Shown: in pieces, positions 1-8,250 of the stretch | Numbering within the stretch: position 1 is the first letter of the stretch | Layout: the number at the start of each line of letters is the position of its first letter | DNA from: Burkholderiales bacterium | GTDB lineage: Bacteria > Pseudomonadota > Gammaproteobacteria > Burkholderiales > Methylophilaceae | DNA length: 64,000 nt | Direction of reading: 5' to 3' | NCBI GenBank assembly: GCA_030831475.1 | Contig: JAURKY010000001.1 | Coordinates: 1 to 64,000 of the forward strand | The notes under the pieces: model-generated | Told to the model about the DNA's origin: nothing | What the model saw: the letters and a program-made list of their open reading frames with translations, nothing else | The model's database searches: none | Program-made: the position numbers and the translations under genes

Positions 1-252
1 GAAAAAGCTCATGAGTTTTATGACATAGCAAAGAATTACATTAATGAAAATTTAGAGCTCGTCATTCTGGGAGTGCTTGTAACATCGATTGTTGTTGTGA
101 TTTTGTCTATTATCTACATTCTTGTGACACCCAACTCCCCTACAAAAAAAGCTAAAGTTCAGAAACCCAAGAATTTAAAAAAAGATATTAAGATTAAGTA
201 CACCCAAGAATTTTTAAAGGGTGTCAAAGGTATTGATCTTGATTTGAAATAA
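1..252 (+). CDS. C-terminal fragment of a single-TM protein of unknown function (5' end outside window)
   Basis: Frame 1 open from base 1 to TAA at 250-252; ...EKAHEFYDIAKNYINENLELVILGVLVTSIVVVILSIIYILVTP... contains one hydrophobic segment. Confidence 0.6.
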   Translation, partial: EKAHEFYDIAKNYINENLELVILGVLVTSIVVVILSIIYILVTPNSPTKKAKVQKPKNLKKDIKIKYTQEFLKGVKGIDLDLK

Positions 253-268
253 TTCAAACAAGATGAGT

Positions 269-287
269 CAATCTATTAAATAGATTG
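269..287. repeat. 19-nt perfect palindrome CAATCTATT-A-AATAGATTG
   Basis: 9-bp perfect arms around one central base, in the intergenic region; no T-tract follows. Confidence 0.6.
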
Positions 288-391
288 TGTTAGCACAAAG
301 CAGTACGTTAGCAATAGCGCCAATGAAATAAAAGTGTTTATTAAATAAGTCATGAAAAGGATTTTAGCGATAAACAAAAAGTAATGTGTTA

Positions 392-420
392 TTGCGAATC
401 ATTATCATTTTCATTACAAA
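392..420 (+). promoter_or_regulatory. Putative sigma70 promoter TTGCGA-N17-TACAAA with Fur-box-like sequence (394-412) in the spacer
   Basis: GCGAATCATTATCATTTTC; its reverse complement matches about 15/19 of GATAATGATAATCATTATC. Confidence 0.55.
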
Positions 421-617
421 TAAAAGAAGTGGCCCAACTAACGCGGGGCCCTACGGTAATAGAATGACAGGAGGAATAAAAAAACTATTACTAAGCTTTG
501 ACGCTGATTAGGTTAAAAGGTAAGGATGTTTAATGGATTTATTTCACACAAAATAAGTTCAAGCCTGACCTTTTTCTTTTTAACAAGTCACATTCATCAC
601 AGGGGGGTTATAACACA

Positions 618-1211
618 TTGGAATTTGATGATATTTTTAGCGGATTACAATCCAATAGTGAGTCATCAAAAAATGCTGCTGCAAATGCATTATTTAACCA
701 GATCATGACACCTGGCATCAGACATCTGATGAGAAAATGGAGATTTCCTGAACAAGACGCCGAAGAAGTCATGATGATATCAATGGAAAAAATGTTTTTA
801 AAAATTAACAGTGTCAAAGATAGTAAAGCGTTTAAATCTTGGTGTTGGACAGTGATTGAAAATTCTGCACATGATTTTTATAAAGCTCGAAAAAGAAAAG
901 CTGAGACACCTTTGTACATGAGTGTAGATGATGACGGAGAAGAGGCAGTCATTGAATTAAATCATGAGTCTAATATGAATACAGAACTGGTAGATGTATC
1001 CAAATGCCTTGAACAAGCCTGGGCAAATTTTGAGAATGATTTTCCTGAAAGGGCCTACGTTATCGAGCAGCAGGTCGAAGGCTATTCCATTGAAGAGATT
1101 GCCATTAAAATTGAAAGATCTGATGCAGCGACCAAGGAATTTATATCGCAATCGAAAAAAGTCAAAGATAAGTATTTAAAAAAATGTAAAGAGGAGAGCG
1201 ATGATGACTAA
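618..1211 (+). CDS. ECF-type RNA polymerase sigma factor-like protein
   Basis: TTG start with SD AGGGGGG at 601-607; region-2-like (RHLMRKWRFPEQDAEEVMMISMEKMF...FKSWCWTVIENSAHDFYKARKRKAE) and region-4-like (ERAYVIEQQVEGYSIEEIAIKIERSDAATKEFISQSKK) segments. Confidence 0.7.
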   Translation: MEFDDIFSGLQSNSESSKNAAANALFNQIMTPGIRHLMRKWRFPEQDAEEVMMISMEKMFLKINSVKDSKAFKSWCWTVIENSAHDFYKARKRKAETPLYMSVDDDGEEAVIELNHESNMNTELVDVSKCLEQAWANFENDFPERAYVIEQQVEGYSIEEIAIKIERSDAATKEFISQSKKVKDKYLKKCKEESDDD

Positions 1212-1812
1212 TAAAAAACAAGCCCTCTTTGAAAGACTTGAAAACATTACCATTCAAAATTGGATCGATCGTGAAAATCAGGTCATTGAAAAAAACTCAG
1301 AAAGACGTCGTCATAAATTTAAATCGAGAATGCATAAACATGGATTGTTTTTAGATGAAAAACAGCCTTCACCCGTTAAAAAGTTCATTACTTGGCTAAC
1401 GGCAGGCCTCTTGGTTACAGGGCCGATTGTATACGCCACCGTCAGTGTTAGCTATTTTGATCAGCTCGAGCCTATTGCTTGTCATCAACCCACACAAGCG
1501 AGTAATGATCTAGGGGCACCGGAGAGTTTTGCAGGATTTAAACAATTTATTGCCAAATTTTCCACGCACTATGAATCAAAACAAGATGAAGTGATTAGTC
1601 AGATGGATCGCACCGATTGTAATGTGGTTTATTTAGCAGAGCGATATAATCCTAATGCGCTTTTTAATATGGGTCTGATGTATCAAGAAGGTCTTGAGGT
1701 GGTTCAAGACTATCAAAAAGCTTATGAATATTACAAACGCGCTTCAGCGCTTGGCAATACCAAGGCCACCTTCAATATGAATTATCTTATCGAAGAAAAT
1801 TTAGCACCCTAA
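1201..1812 (+). CDS. Single-TM protein with C-terminal Sel1-like repeat; putative anti-sigma/sensor partner
   Basis: Overlaps the sigma gene by 11 nt; basic N-terminus, TM segment FITWLTAGLLVTGPIVYATVSV, then a Sel1 unit (NPNALFNMGLMYQEGLEVVQDYQKAYEYYKRASALGNTKA). Confidence 0.65.
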   Translation: MMTNKKQALFERLENITIQNWIDRENQVIEKNSERRRHKFKSRMHKHGLFLDEKQPSPVKKFITWLTAGLLVTGPIVYATVSVSYFDQLEPIACHQPTQASNDLGAPESFAGFKQFIAKFSTHYESKQDEVISQMDRTDCNVVYLAERYNPNALFNMGLMYQEGLEVVQDYQKAYEYYKRASALGNTKATFNMNYLIEENLAP

Positions 1813-1872
1813 TCGCCTGACCTATTTTTTTATATTTCGTCTTTGAAATTAATATGATTTTAAGGATGAAAT

Positions 1873-3123
1873 ATGAAACTCAAAAAAATAACATTATGGC
1901 TTAGCCCCATTTTTCTGTTTTCCAACTTAGCTGTTGCAAAAGATAATTGTGATAAAGAAACTTTTTGGTCTACTTGGTATAACCAGGGAGGTTTTAAAGG
2001 TTTCGGTATAGCACCTTCGCAGGAAAAAATTGTAAAAGCTCAGTATGAATTAGCAGAACATTACTATAAGGGTAATGTAGTCACCAAAGATTATTCAAAA
2101 GCACTCGATTTGTTTCAAAGAGCTGCTGAGGGCGGTTTAACCCAAGCACATTTTAGGCTGGGTTTAATTAATCACTATGGCAAAGGTAAATCAAAAGATT
2201 TAAAAGAAGCCTTTAATCATTATCAAATGGCGGCCAAACAAAATGATCCTGAGGCGCAATTTAATTTAGGCCTCATGTACCGATATGGATTAGGTATTCA
2301 AAGAAATATGACTCAAGCATTTAGCTGGTTTGAGAAATCCGCAAACGATCAGCTAAGTCTGAATCATAAACAATGTGAAATTAAAAAGGCTGGTGTTTTG
2401 GAAGCGCAATTTAACTTAGCACAAATGTATCACTATGGTATGGGCGTGACTAAAAATACGACGCTTGCGGCAGTTTGGTATGACAAGGCAGCTGAGCAAG
2501 GTATGAAAGAAGCCCAGTTTAATTTAGCAAAATTAATTTTAGCCGGTGATGGTATTGAGTATGACTTTGAGAGAGCGATGGATAATTATGAAGCTGCAGC
2601 CAGTCAAGGTTTAGTAGAGGCGCAATTTAACTTAGCACAAATGTATCACTACGGACCTAGCCGATTTCAAAATCATTTAAAAGCCCACCATTGGTATTCG
2701 CTTGCTGCAGATCAGGGTTTTGCTGAGGCCAAATTTAATTTGGGCTTGATGGCACAATATGGCCGGGGTACTTCGCGTAATTATGTCTCGGCAAAAAAAT
2801 ATTATGAGGAAGTCATGCATGAAGATATTCCTGAGGCCTATGTTAATTTAGGATTTATTTATCATTATGGTCTCGGCACTTATGTAGATGATCAATTAGC
2901 TAATGACTTTTTTATCAAAGCTGCAAAACATCGAATACCTCAAGCGGAATATCATCTTGGCATCATTTACCGAGATGGCCGTGGTGTAGCTAAAAACTTA
3001 GCTAAAGCAGACCAGTGGTTTCAAAAAGCAAGACAGCAAGGGGTATGGGAAGCAGATGAAGTTTTAAAAACACTTGCGTATAAGGAGCCTGATGATGTTT
3101 ATGCTTATCAGGTAGATGACTAA
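1873..3123 (+). CDS. Secreted Sel1-repeat (TPR-like) protein
   Basis: Signal peptide MKLKKITLWLSPIFLFSNLAVAK; many units of the type AQFNLGLMYRYGLGIQRNMTQAFSWFEKSA. Confidence 0.85.
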   Translation: MKLKKITLWLSPIFLFSNLAVAKDNCDKETFWSTWYNQGGFKGFGIAPSQEKIVKAQYELAEHYYKGNVVTKDYSKALDLFQRAAEGGLTQAHFRLGLINHYGKGKSKDLKEAFNHYQMAAKQNDPEAQFNLGLMYRYGLGIQRNMTQAFSWFEKSANDQLSLNHKQCEIKKAGVLEAQFNLAQMYHYGMGVTKNTTLAAVWYDKAAEQGMKEAQFNLAKLILAGDGIEYDFERAMDNYEAAASQGLVEAQFNLAQMYHYGPSRFQNHLKAHHWYSLAADQGFAEAKFNLGLMAQYGRGTSRNYVSAKKYYEEVMHEDIPEAYVNLGFIYHYGLGTYVDDQLANDFFIKAAKHRIPQAEYHLGIIYRDGRGVAKNLAKADQWFQKARQQGVWEADEVLKTLAYKEPDDVYAYQVDD

Positions 3124-3251
3124 TGTTTAAGCGATCCCATTTTATTAAAGTGATCGTTTTATTTTTTGCTTTAATTATGTTGACTTATATCATTGAGAGT
3201 TCTTTGGATAAAAGAATTCATAATGTTGCTGTCGAATTTAATTACGCATAA
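3123..3251 (+). CDS. Small 42-aa single-TM protein
   Basis: TAATG overlap with the previous stop; MFKRSHFIKVIVLFFALIMLTYIIESSLDKRIHNVAVEFNYA; absent from the ORF track (<60 aa). Confidence 0.5.
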   Translation: MFKRSHFIKVIVLFFALIMLTYIIESSLDKRIHNVAVEFNYA

Positions 3252-3272
3252 AAATTAAGTATTCTTTCATTT

Positions 3273-3304
3273 AAAAAGCATTACTTTTTGTAATGCTTTT
3301 TTTA
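3273..3304 (+). terminator. Rho-independent terminator of the sigma/Sel1 operon
   Basis: AAAAAGCATTAC-TTTTT-GTAATGCTTTTT, 12-bp perfect stem plus T-tract. Confidence 0.8.
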
Positions 3305-3324
3305 TTTTCAATTTAGAATAAGGT

Positions 3325-4005
3325 ATGGTGAATAAAATTAAATCATCCTCATCTGAAACCTTCATCGTCAAAACTCAAATAGACCATGAGTTTTCGGAGG
3401 CTATCAAAAAATTAGAAGCTTGTGTTCCGGCAGTTACTCTGTTTGGTAGCGCTAGAATTGTTCCATCTGATCCAGTCTATCAGTTAGCACAATTAATCGC
3501 TCATCGTTTTTCTGAGGCTGGTTTTTCAGTATTTTCAGGTGGAGGCCCAGGCATTATGGAGGCATCCAACAAGGGCGCTTATGAGGGTAAGTCAACCAGT
3601 GTCGGTTTAAATATTAAATTACCCAAAGAGCAGGCACCAAATGATTTTCAAGACATTGAGATGCACTTTAATTATTTTTTTACCCGAAAGATCATGTTTA
3701 TTAAATTTGCATCCGCCTTCGTTGTCTTTCCTGGAGGCTTTGGAACTTTAGATGAATTGTTGCAAGTACTTACTTTAATGCAGACAAAAAAAATCGATCT
3801 TGTGCCCATCATCTTAGTGGGCAGTGAATTTTGGCAAGGATTTCAAGACTGGATTAAGCGTACTTTGCTTGAAAAAAAGATGATTAATGATGATGACTTT
3901 GGTTTAATCAAAGTCATGGATGATCCTGATGCTATCGTTGATTATGTGAAGGCCTATTACGAATGCGATGGTAATGAATTTTGCATGAGTCAAAAGTTAC
4001 CTTAG
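3325..4005 (+). CDS. LOG family protein (TIGR00730 type)
   Basis: FSGGGPGIMEASNKGA and FPGGFGTLDEL motifs. Confidence 0.85.
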   Translation: MVNKIKSSSSETFIVKTQIDHEFSEAIKKLEACVPAVTLFGSARIVPSDPVYQLAQLIAHRFSEAGFSVFSGGGPGIMEASNKGAYEGKSTSVGLNIKLPKEQAPNDFQDIEMHFNYFFTRKIMFIKFASAFVVFPGGFGTLDELLQVLTLMQTKKIDLVPIILVGSEFWQGFQDWIKRTLLEKKMINDDDFGLIKVMDDPDAIVDYVKAYYECDGNEFCMSQKLP

Positions 4006-4011
4006 AGATAC

Positions 4012-4881
4012 ATGGCTTACTCGATTGAGATTATTGACGCTTTAAATCTTCTTAACAACTTAGCAAGAAAATCTAATGCACACAAAGGACACAATGGCTC
4101 CATTGCTTGCCTTGGAGGTAGTTCTGGTATGGCGGGGGCTATTTTATTAAGTGCTAAATCAGCACTTTTATCCGGAGCTGGTGTTGTCCATGTATGGATG
4201 ATGGATGCAAATTCATACCATGTGGACCCTCAATCACCTGAAATTATGATTCACCCATGTGAGGGTAAGATTATTCAACAAATCAAAGCAATCAATCCTG
4301 CATGTTTAGTTGTGGGCCCTGGCATGCAGTCCGATGCGATCAATATTCCTTTGTTAGAGGAAATATTTAATTTAGATATTCCTTTGGTGATTGATGCCGG
4401 TGCGCTAAATTTAATTTCACAAAATGATGATTTATTGAATCAAATTTTAAATCGCCAAACATTTACTGTGATCACCCCACATCCCGGTGAGGCAGCACGG
4501 CTTTTAAAAACAACTGCAGATGAGGTGCAAAAAAATCGTGAAAAAAATTGTTTAAAATTAAATGAAAAAATTCTTTGCACAGTCGTTTTAAAAGGCGAAC
4601 ATACCTTGATTACAAATGATCAAAATACGGTTTATCAGTGTAATGATGGCAATGCAGGTATGGCATCAGCGGGTATGGGTGATGTTTTAGCAGGTCTTAT
4701 GGGTTCCATGATAGCTCAGGGTAAACATTATAAAATAGATGCATTTAACGCATGTCTTCTTGCAGTGCAACTTCATGCCAAGGCAGCAGATCAATTAGTT
4801 GACGAGGGTTTTGGGCCGATTGGCTTGACGGCAAGTGAATTAGTTAATCAAATTAGAAAATTGATTAACGATTTTACTTAA
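4012..4881 (+). CDS. nnrD: ADP-dependent NAD(P)H-hydrate dehydratase
   Basis: HKGHNGSIACLGGSSGMAGAILLSAKSAL, VITPHPGEAARLL, GNAGMASAGMGDVLAG motifs; no N-terminal epimerase domain. Confidence 0.85.
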   Translation: MAYSIEIIDALNLLNNLARKSNAHKGHNGSIACLGGSSGMAGAILLSAKSALLSGAGVVHVWMMDANSYHVDPQSPEIMIHPCEGKIIQQIKAINPACLVVGPGMQSDAINIPLLEEIFNLDIPLVIDAGALNLISQNDDLLNQILNRQTFTVITPHPGEAARLLKTTADEVQKNREKNCLKLNEKILCTVVLKGEHTLITNDQNTVYQCNDGNAGMASAGMGDVLAGLMGSMIAQGKHYKIDAFNACLLAVQLHAKAADQLVDEGFGPIGLTASELVNQIRKLINDFT

Positions 4882-5737
4882 ACTTTCCTTTGGCCCTGTC
4901 TTTTCCTCTTTCTGATCCTTCAAAGAATTCAGGTTGATCGATAAATTTTAAATAATCCTCAAAGAAATTAACTTCTTTGGTGTCATATTTATCCTTTATA
5001 TCTTCTAGCGGAATATCGTTTGATACGATCACATCATCTCCAGGCTGCCAATTCGCTGGAGTAGATACATTATGTTTTTCTGATAGTTGTAACGCATCCA
5101 CAATACGCAATATTTCATCAAAATTTCGTCCAATATTTTTTGGGTAAACCAGTATGGTTTTAATTTTTTTGTCATTATCAATGACAAATACAGATCGAAT
5201 GGTTTCTTTCAGGGGATTACCCAATGAATTGGCATTTGGATACGCAAGCGGGTGATACATATCGTATTGGGCGGCAATCTCAAGTGACTCATCGGCAATG
5301 ATGGGATAATTGACATCCGTTTCTTGATCAGATTGGATGAGATTATTAATGAGATTATCTTTTTTAATTAATTCATTTTTAAACCGATTAATGTGAGGAA
5401 TCCATTCCATATGATCCTCTAATGAGTCTCCACTCAACCCAATTAACTTGACACCGCGCTTTTTAAATTCAGGTTGTAATAGTGCAGCAGTGGCTAATTC
5501 AGTGGTACAGACCGGCGTAAAGTCTCCCGGGTGTGAGAAAAGAATCACCCATTGTTTGTCAGACCATTCGTAAAAATCAATATCACCTTGTGAAGTAGAG
5601 GCTTTAAAGTTAGGTGCTTTATCACCAATTTGCAGGGCATTCACTGAATAGTTAAGGGTGACAAGGAGACTAAAAAATAGCCACTTTAAGACTTTTATAA
5701 ATGTATGATGAGTATTCATTACTTTAGTATAGAACAT
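4874..5737 (-). CDS. Peroxiredoxin, 1-Cys (Prx6-like), with predicted N-terminal signal sequence
   Basis: SHPGDFTPVCTTEL active site; hydrophobic N-terminus MNTHHTFIKVLKWLFFSLLVTLNYSVNA (start probably 5719). Confidence 0.85.
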   Translation of the reverse strand: MFYTKVMNTHHTFIKVLKWLFFSLLVTLNYSVNALQIGDKAPNFKASTSQGDIDFYEWSDKQWVILFSHPGDFTPVCTTELATAALLQPEFKKRGVKLIGLSGDSLEDHMEWIPHINRFKNELIKKDNLINNLIQSDQETDVNYPIIADESLEIAAQYDMYHPLAYPNANSLGNPLKETIRSVFVIDNDKKIKTILVYPKNIGRNFDEILRIVDALQLSEKHNVSTPANWQPGDDVIVSNDIPLEDIKDKYDTKEVNFFEDYLKFIDQPEFFEGSERGKDRAKGKFK

Positions 5738-5757
5738 AGCGTCGAGCTTATTGAAAT

Positions 5758-6339
5758 TTAATCAAGATCTTTGATTAAAGATTGCTGAATCTCAGGCGTT
5801 AGAGTGACTTCTGTTTTAAAAAGCGGATGATCTATTCCAAAAGTAATAGGAAGACCCACCTTGGCTTGAGCACACATGCTTTTGCTTAATTCAAATCGCA
5901 TAAAATGAACTGAGGCGGTTTTATCTTCATTTTCACGACTTAAATCTTCATTAGAGATAGCAAATACTTTTTCACTATCTTCAACTTTAACCCAAACACT
6001 TTTTTCAACGCCGATGAGTTTTGCTAAAGCTTTTTTTCTTTCTTCAACATCGCCGTACTCAATCATAAACGTTGCTTTCCAGTTTGAGCCATCAGGAATT
6101 AATGGGTTGTAGACATCGAGTTCTTCTTGAATACCCTCAGCCTCAAATATTTTTTCAATACGTAACATTTCTTGAACTTGGTATTGCATGGTTAAACTAT
6201 CTTCAAAGTAAAGAGCTGCATGAGGATTGAGTGCTAAGCGCCTATTTTTTTTATGCTCCATAACTTTTTTTCTAAAGTCATCTCTAATCTCAGCATATTT
6301 TTCTAAGCTAAATAAATCTTTTTTTTCTAAATGTGCCAT
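5758..6339 (-). CDS. DUF3501 family protein
   Basis: R.....K..RR..LNPHAALYFED-type sequence; adjacent to Fe-S oxidoreductase and rubrerythrin as in other proteobacteria. Confidence 0.65.
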   Translation of the reverse strand: MAHLEKKDLFSLEKYAEIRDDFRKKVMEHKKNRRLALNPHAALYFEDSLTMQYQVQEMLRIEKIFEAEGIQEELDVYNPLIPDGSNWKATFMIEYGDVEERKKALAKLIGVEKSVWVKVEDSEKVFAISNEDLSRENEDKTASVHFMRFELSKSMCAQAKVGLPITFGIDHPLFKTEVTLTPEIQQSLIKDLD

Positions 6340-6341
6340 TG

Positions 6342-7673
6342 CTAAATTCCGTAAGCCTTTCTTAAAAGTGTAATGGGGTGTTCGGGTTCAGTGCCATCGT
6401 TGCGAACATGACCGATGTGATGACCTGCCATTGCACAATCACTCCCGTAGTGATCAGCTTCGTTTTGATTAATTTTATTAACAATTGGTTTCACAATTTT
6501 TACAGAAAAATCATGACACTCTTTTTTAACCGCATAGGTACCATCATGCCCAGAACATCTTTCAATAATTTGGACTTCGGTATCAGGAATCATCGCTAGC
6601 GTATCTTTAGTTTTAGGACCAATATTTTGTACCCTTTGGTGACATGCCGCATGGTAAGACACTTTACCTAAGCCTTGTTTAAAATCTTTTACAAATTTAT
6701 CTTCTTTATTACGAAGCATAAGATACTCGAAGGGATCATAAAAAGCATTTTTAACTTTAATAACATCCGCTTCATCAGGAAACATCAGAGGCAATTCTTG
6801 CTTGAACATGAGCACACAAGATGGAATGAGCGACGTTAAATCCCATCCCTCATCAACCAGTTTTGCCAAAATAGGGATATTGGTATTTTTAGCTTCTTCA
6901 ACCGCCTTTAAATTGCCTAATTCAAGTTTTGGTATGGAGCAACATACTTCCTTGTCGGTTAACTTAACTAAAATATTGTTATGCTCAAATACTTTGAAAA
7001 AATCCTCACCTGGCCCAGGCTCATTACGGTTCATGAAGCAGGTGGCAAAAAGGGCAACCTTACCTTTGGTTTTACCAACAGCCTCAGGTGTGATTTCAGA
7101 CGAGTGATTCTTTAAACGCTTTCGAAGAGTATTGCTCTCAAATTTGGGTAACCATGCCTTGGAATGAATACCAGCGACTTTTTCTAGAGCTTTGCGAGCT
7201 AGACCTACTTTATTTACAGCATTCACAGTCTGAGCCACAATGGGTATGCCAGCAAATTTGCCTACTGTATCCGTGCTGGTAAGCACCTTATCTCGAAGCT
7301 TGGTCTCACCTTTTTGATAATAAATAGCTTTGGCCCTTAACATCAAATGAGGAAAATCAACGTTCCATTCATGGGGAGGAACATAGGGGCATTTTGTCAT
7401 ATAACATAAATCGCAAAGGTAGCACTGATCAACCACTTTTTTATAATCAGATTTAGCCACACCATCCACTTCCATGGTTTCTGATTCGTCAACAAGATCA
7501 AATAACGTTGGAAATGATTGACACAAGCTCACGCATCTTCGACAACCATGACATATGTCGTAAACACGCTCTAATTCTTTATTAAGAGAATCCTCATTAT
7601 AAAAATCGGGGTTACGCCAATCGATAGGATGACGCGTAGGTGCTTGTAAATTACCTTCTTTGGGAGTATCCAT
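6342..7673 (-). CDS. Heterodisulfide-reductase/GlpC-like Fe-S oxidoreductase
   Basis: 4Fe-4S motifs CHGCRRCVSLC, CYLCDLCYMTKCP; CCG-type C-terminal motifs (CSGHDGTY, AACHQRV). Confidence 0.8.
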   Translation of the reverse strand: MDTPKEGNLQAPTRHPIDWRNPDFYNEDSLNKELERVYDICHGCRRCVSLCQSFPTLFDLVDESETMEVDGVAKSDYKKVVDQCYLCDLCYMTKCPYVPPHEWNVDFPHLMLRAKAIYYQKGETKLRDKVLTSTDTVGKFAGIPIVAQTVNAVNKVGLARKALEKVAGIHSKAWLPKFESNTLRKRLKNHSSEITPEAVGKTKGKVALFATCFMNRNEPGPGEDFFKVFEHNNILVKLTDKEVCCSIPKLELGNLKAVEEAKNTNIPILAKLVDEGWDLTSLIPSCVLMFKQELPLMFPDEADVIKVKNAFYDPFEYLMLRNKEDKFVKDFKQGLGKVSYHAACHQRVQNIGPKTKDTLAMIPDTEVQIIERCSGHDGTYAVKKECHDFSVKIVKPIVNKINQNEADHYGSDCAMAGHHIGHVRNDGTEPEHPITLLRKAYGI

Positions 7674-7677
7674 ATTT

Positions 7678-7704
7678 AAAAAAAACCGGGGCTTGGCCCC
7701 GGCT
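7678..7704 (-). terminator. Intrinsic terminator/attenuator between rubrerythrin and Fe-S oxidoreductase genes
   Basis: On - strand CCGGGGC-CAA-GCCCCGG followed by TTTTTTTT. Confidence 0.8.
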
Positions 7705-7708
7705 TAAA

Positions 7709-8125
7709 TTATACGAGTTCGTTTAACGCTCTTTCGTAACGGTTAGCATGAGAACGTTCTGCTTTAGCAAGTGTTTCAAACCAGTCAGCAACTTCGTCAA
7801 AACCTTCTTCACGAGCAGTTTTTGCCATACCAGGATACATATCAGTGTACTCATGAGTCTCCCCTGCCACGGCAGCTTTTAAATTATCCTCAGTACTACC
7901 GATGGGAAGACCTGTTGCTGGATCACCACACTCTTCTAAAAATTCAAGGTGACCATGCGCATGACCTGTCTCGCCTTCAGCAGTTGATCTGAATAATGCA
8001 GCTACATCATTGTAGCCTTCAACATCTGCTTTAGCAGCAAAGTATAGATAACGACGATTTGCTTGTGATTCACCTGCAAAAGCGTCCTTTAAGTTTTGTT
8101 CTGTTTTACTTCCTTTTAAAGACAT
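7709..8125 (-). CDS. Rubrerythrin family protein
   Basis: [38 protein letters not shown]...[19 protein letters not shown]; start moved to 8125 with SD GAAGGA. Confidence 0.9.
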   Translation of the reverse strand: MSLKGSKTEQNLKDAFAGESQANRRYLYFAAKADVEGYNDVAALFRSTAEGETGHAHGHLEFLEECGDPATGLPIGSTEDNLKAAVAGETHEYTDMYPGMAKTAREEGFDEVADWFETLAKAERSHANRYERALNELV

Positions 8126-8173
8126 AATTCGATCCTTCTCTATAGATAAATAAAAATTGATTAATACCAAACT

Positions 8174-8202
8174 ATTCTATGTGCACATATTTATATGTGC
8201 AA
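8174..8202 (-). promoter_or_regulatory. Putative sigma70 promoter TTGCAC-N17-TAGAAT with palindromic operator TGCACATAT-TT-ATATGTGCA (8182-8201)
   Basis: 9-bp perfect arms lying between candidate -35 and -10 elements upstream of rubrerythrin. Confidence 0.5.
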
Positions 8203-8250
8203 TTGATTGTTGTTAATTTAGTTAATTTTAATGAATTTTATTAACGGTTA

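Noticed and set aside
253-617. tRNA or known sRNA in the first long intergenic region
   Set aside because: No cloverleaf or T-arm consensus; only the palindrome, Fur-like promoter and a short hairpin could be supported.
526-708. 60-aa + strand ORF overlapping the sigma gene start
   Set aside because: Mostly overlaps the better-supported sigma factor frame; no recognisable product. Kept only as a possible leader ORF note.
1873-3123. Regular repeats at about 100-nt spacing that might suggest a CRISPR or DNA repeat array
   Set aside because: They are in-frame Sel1 protein repeats, mostly divergent at the DNA level.
5738-5757. Possible regulatory element between peroxiredoxin and DUF3501 genes
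   Set aside because: Only 20 nt with no recognisable motif; most likely just an operon spacer.
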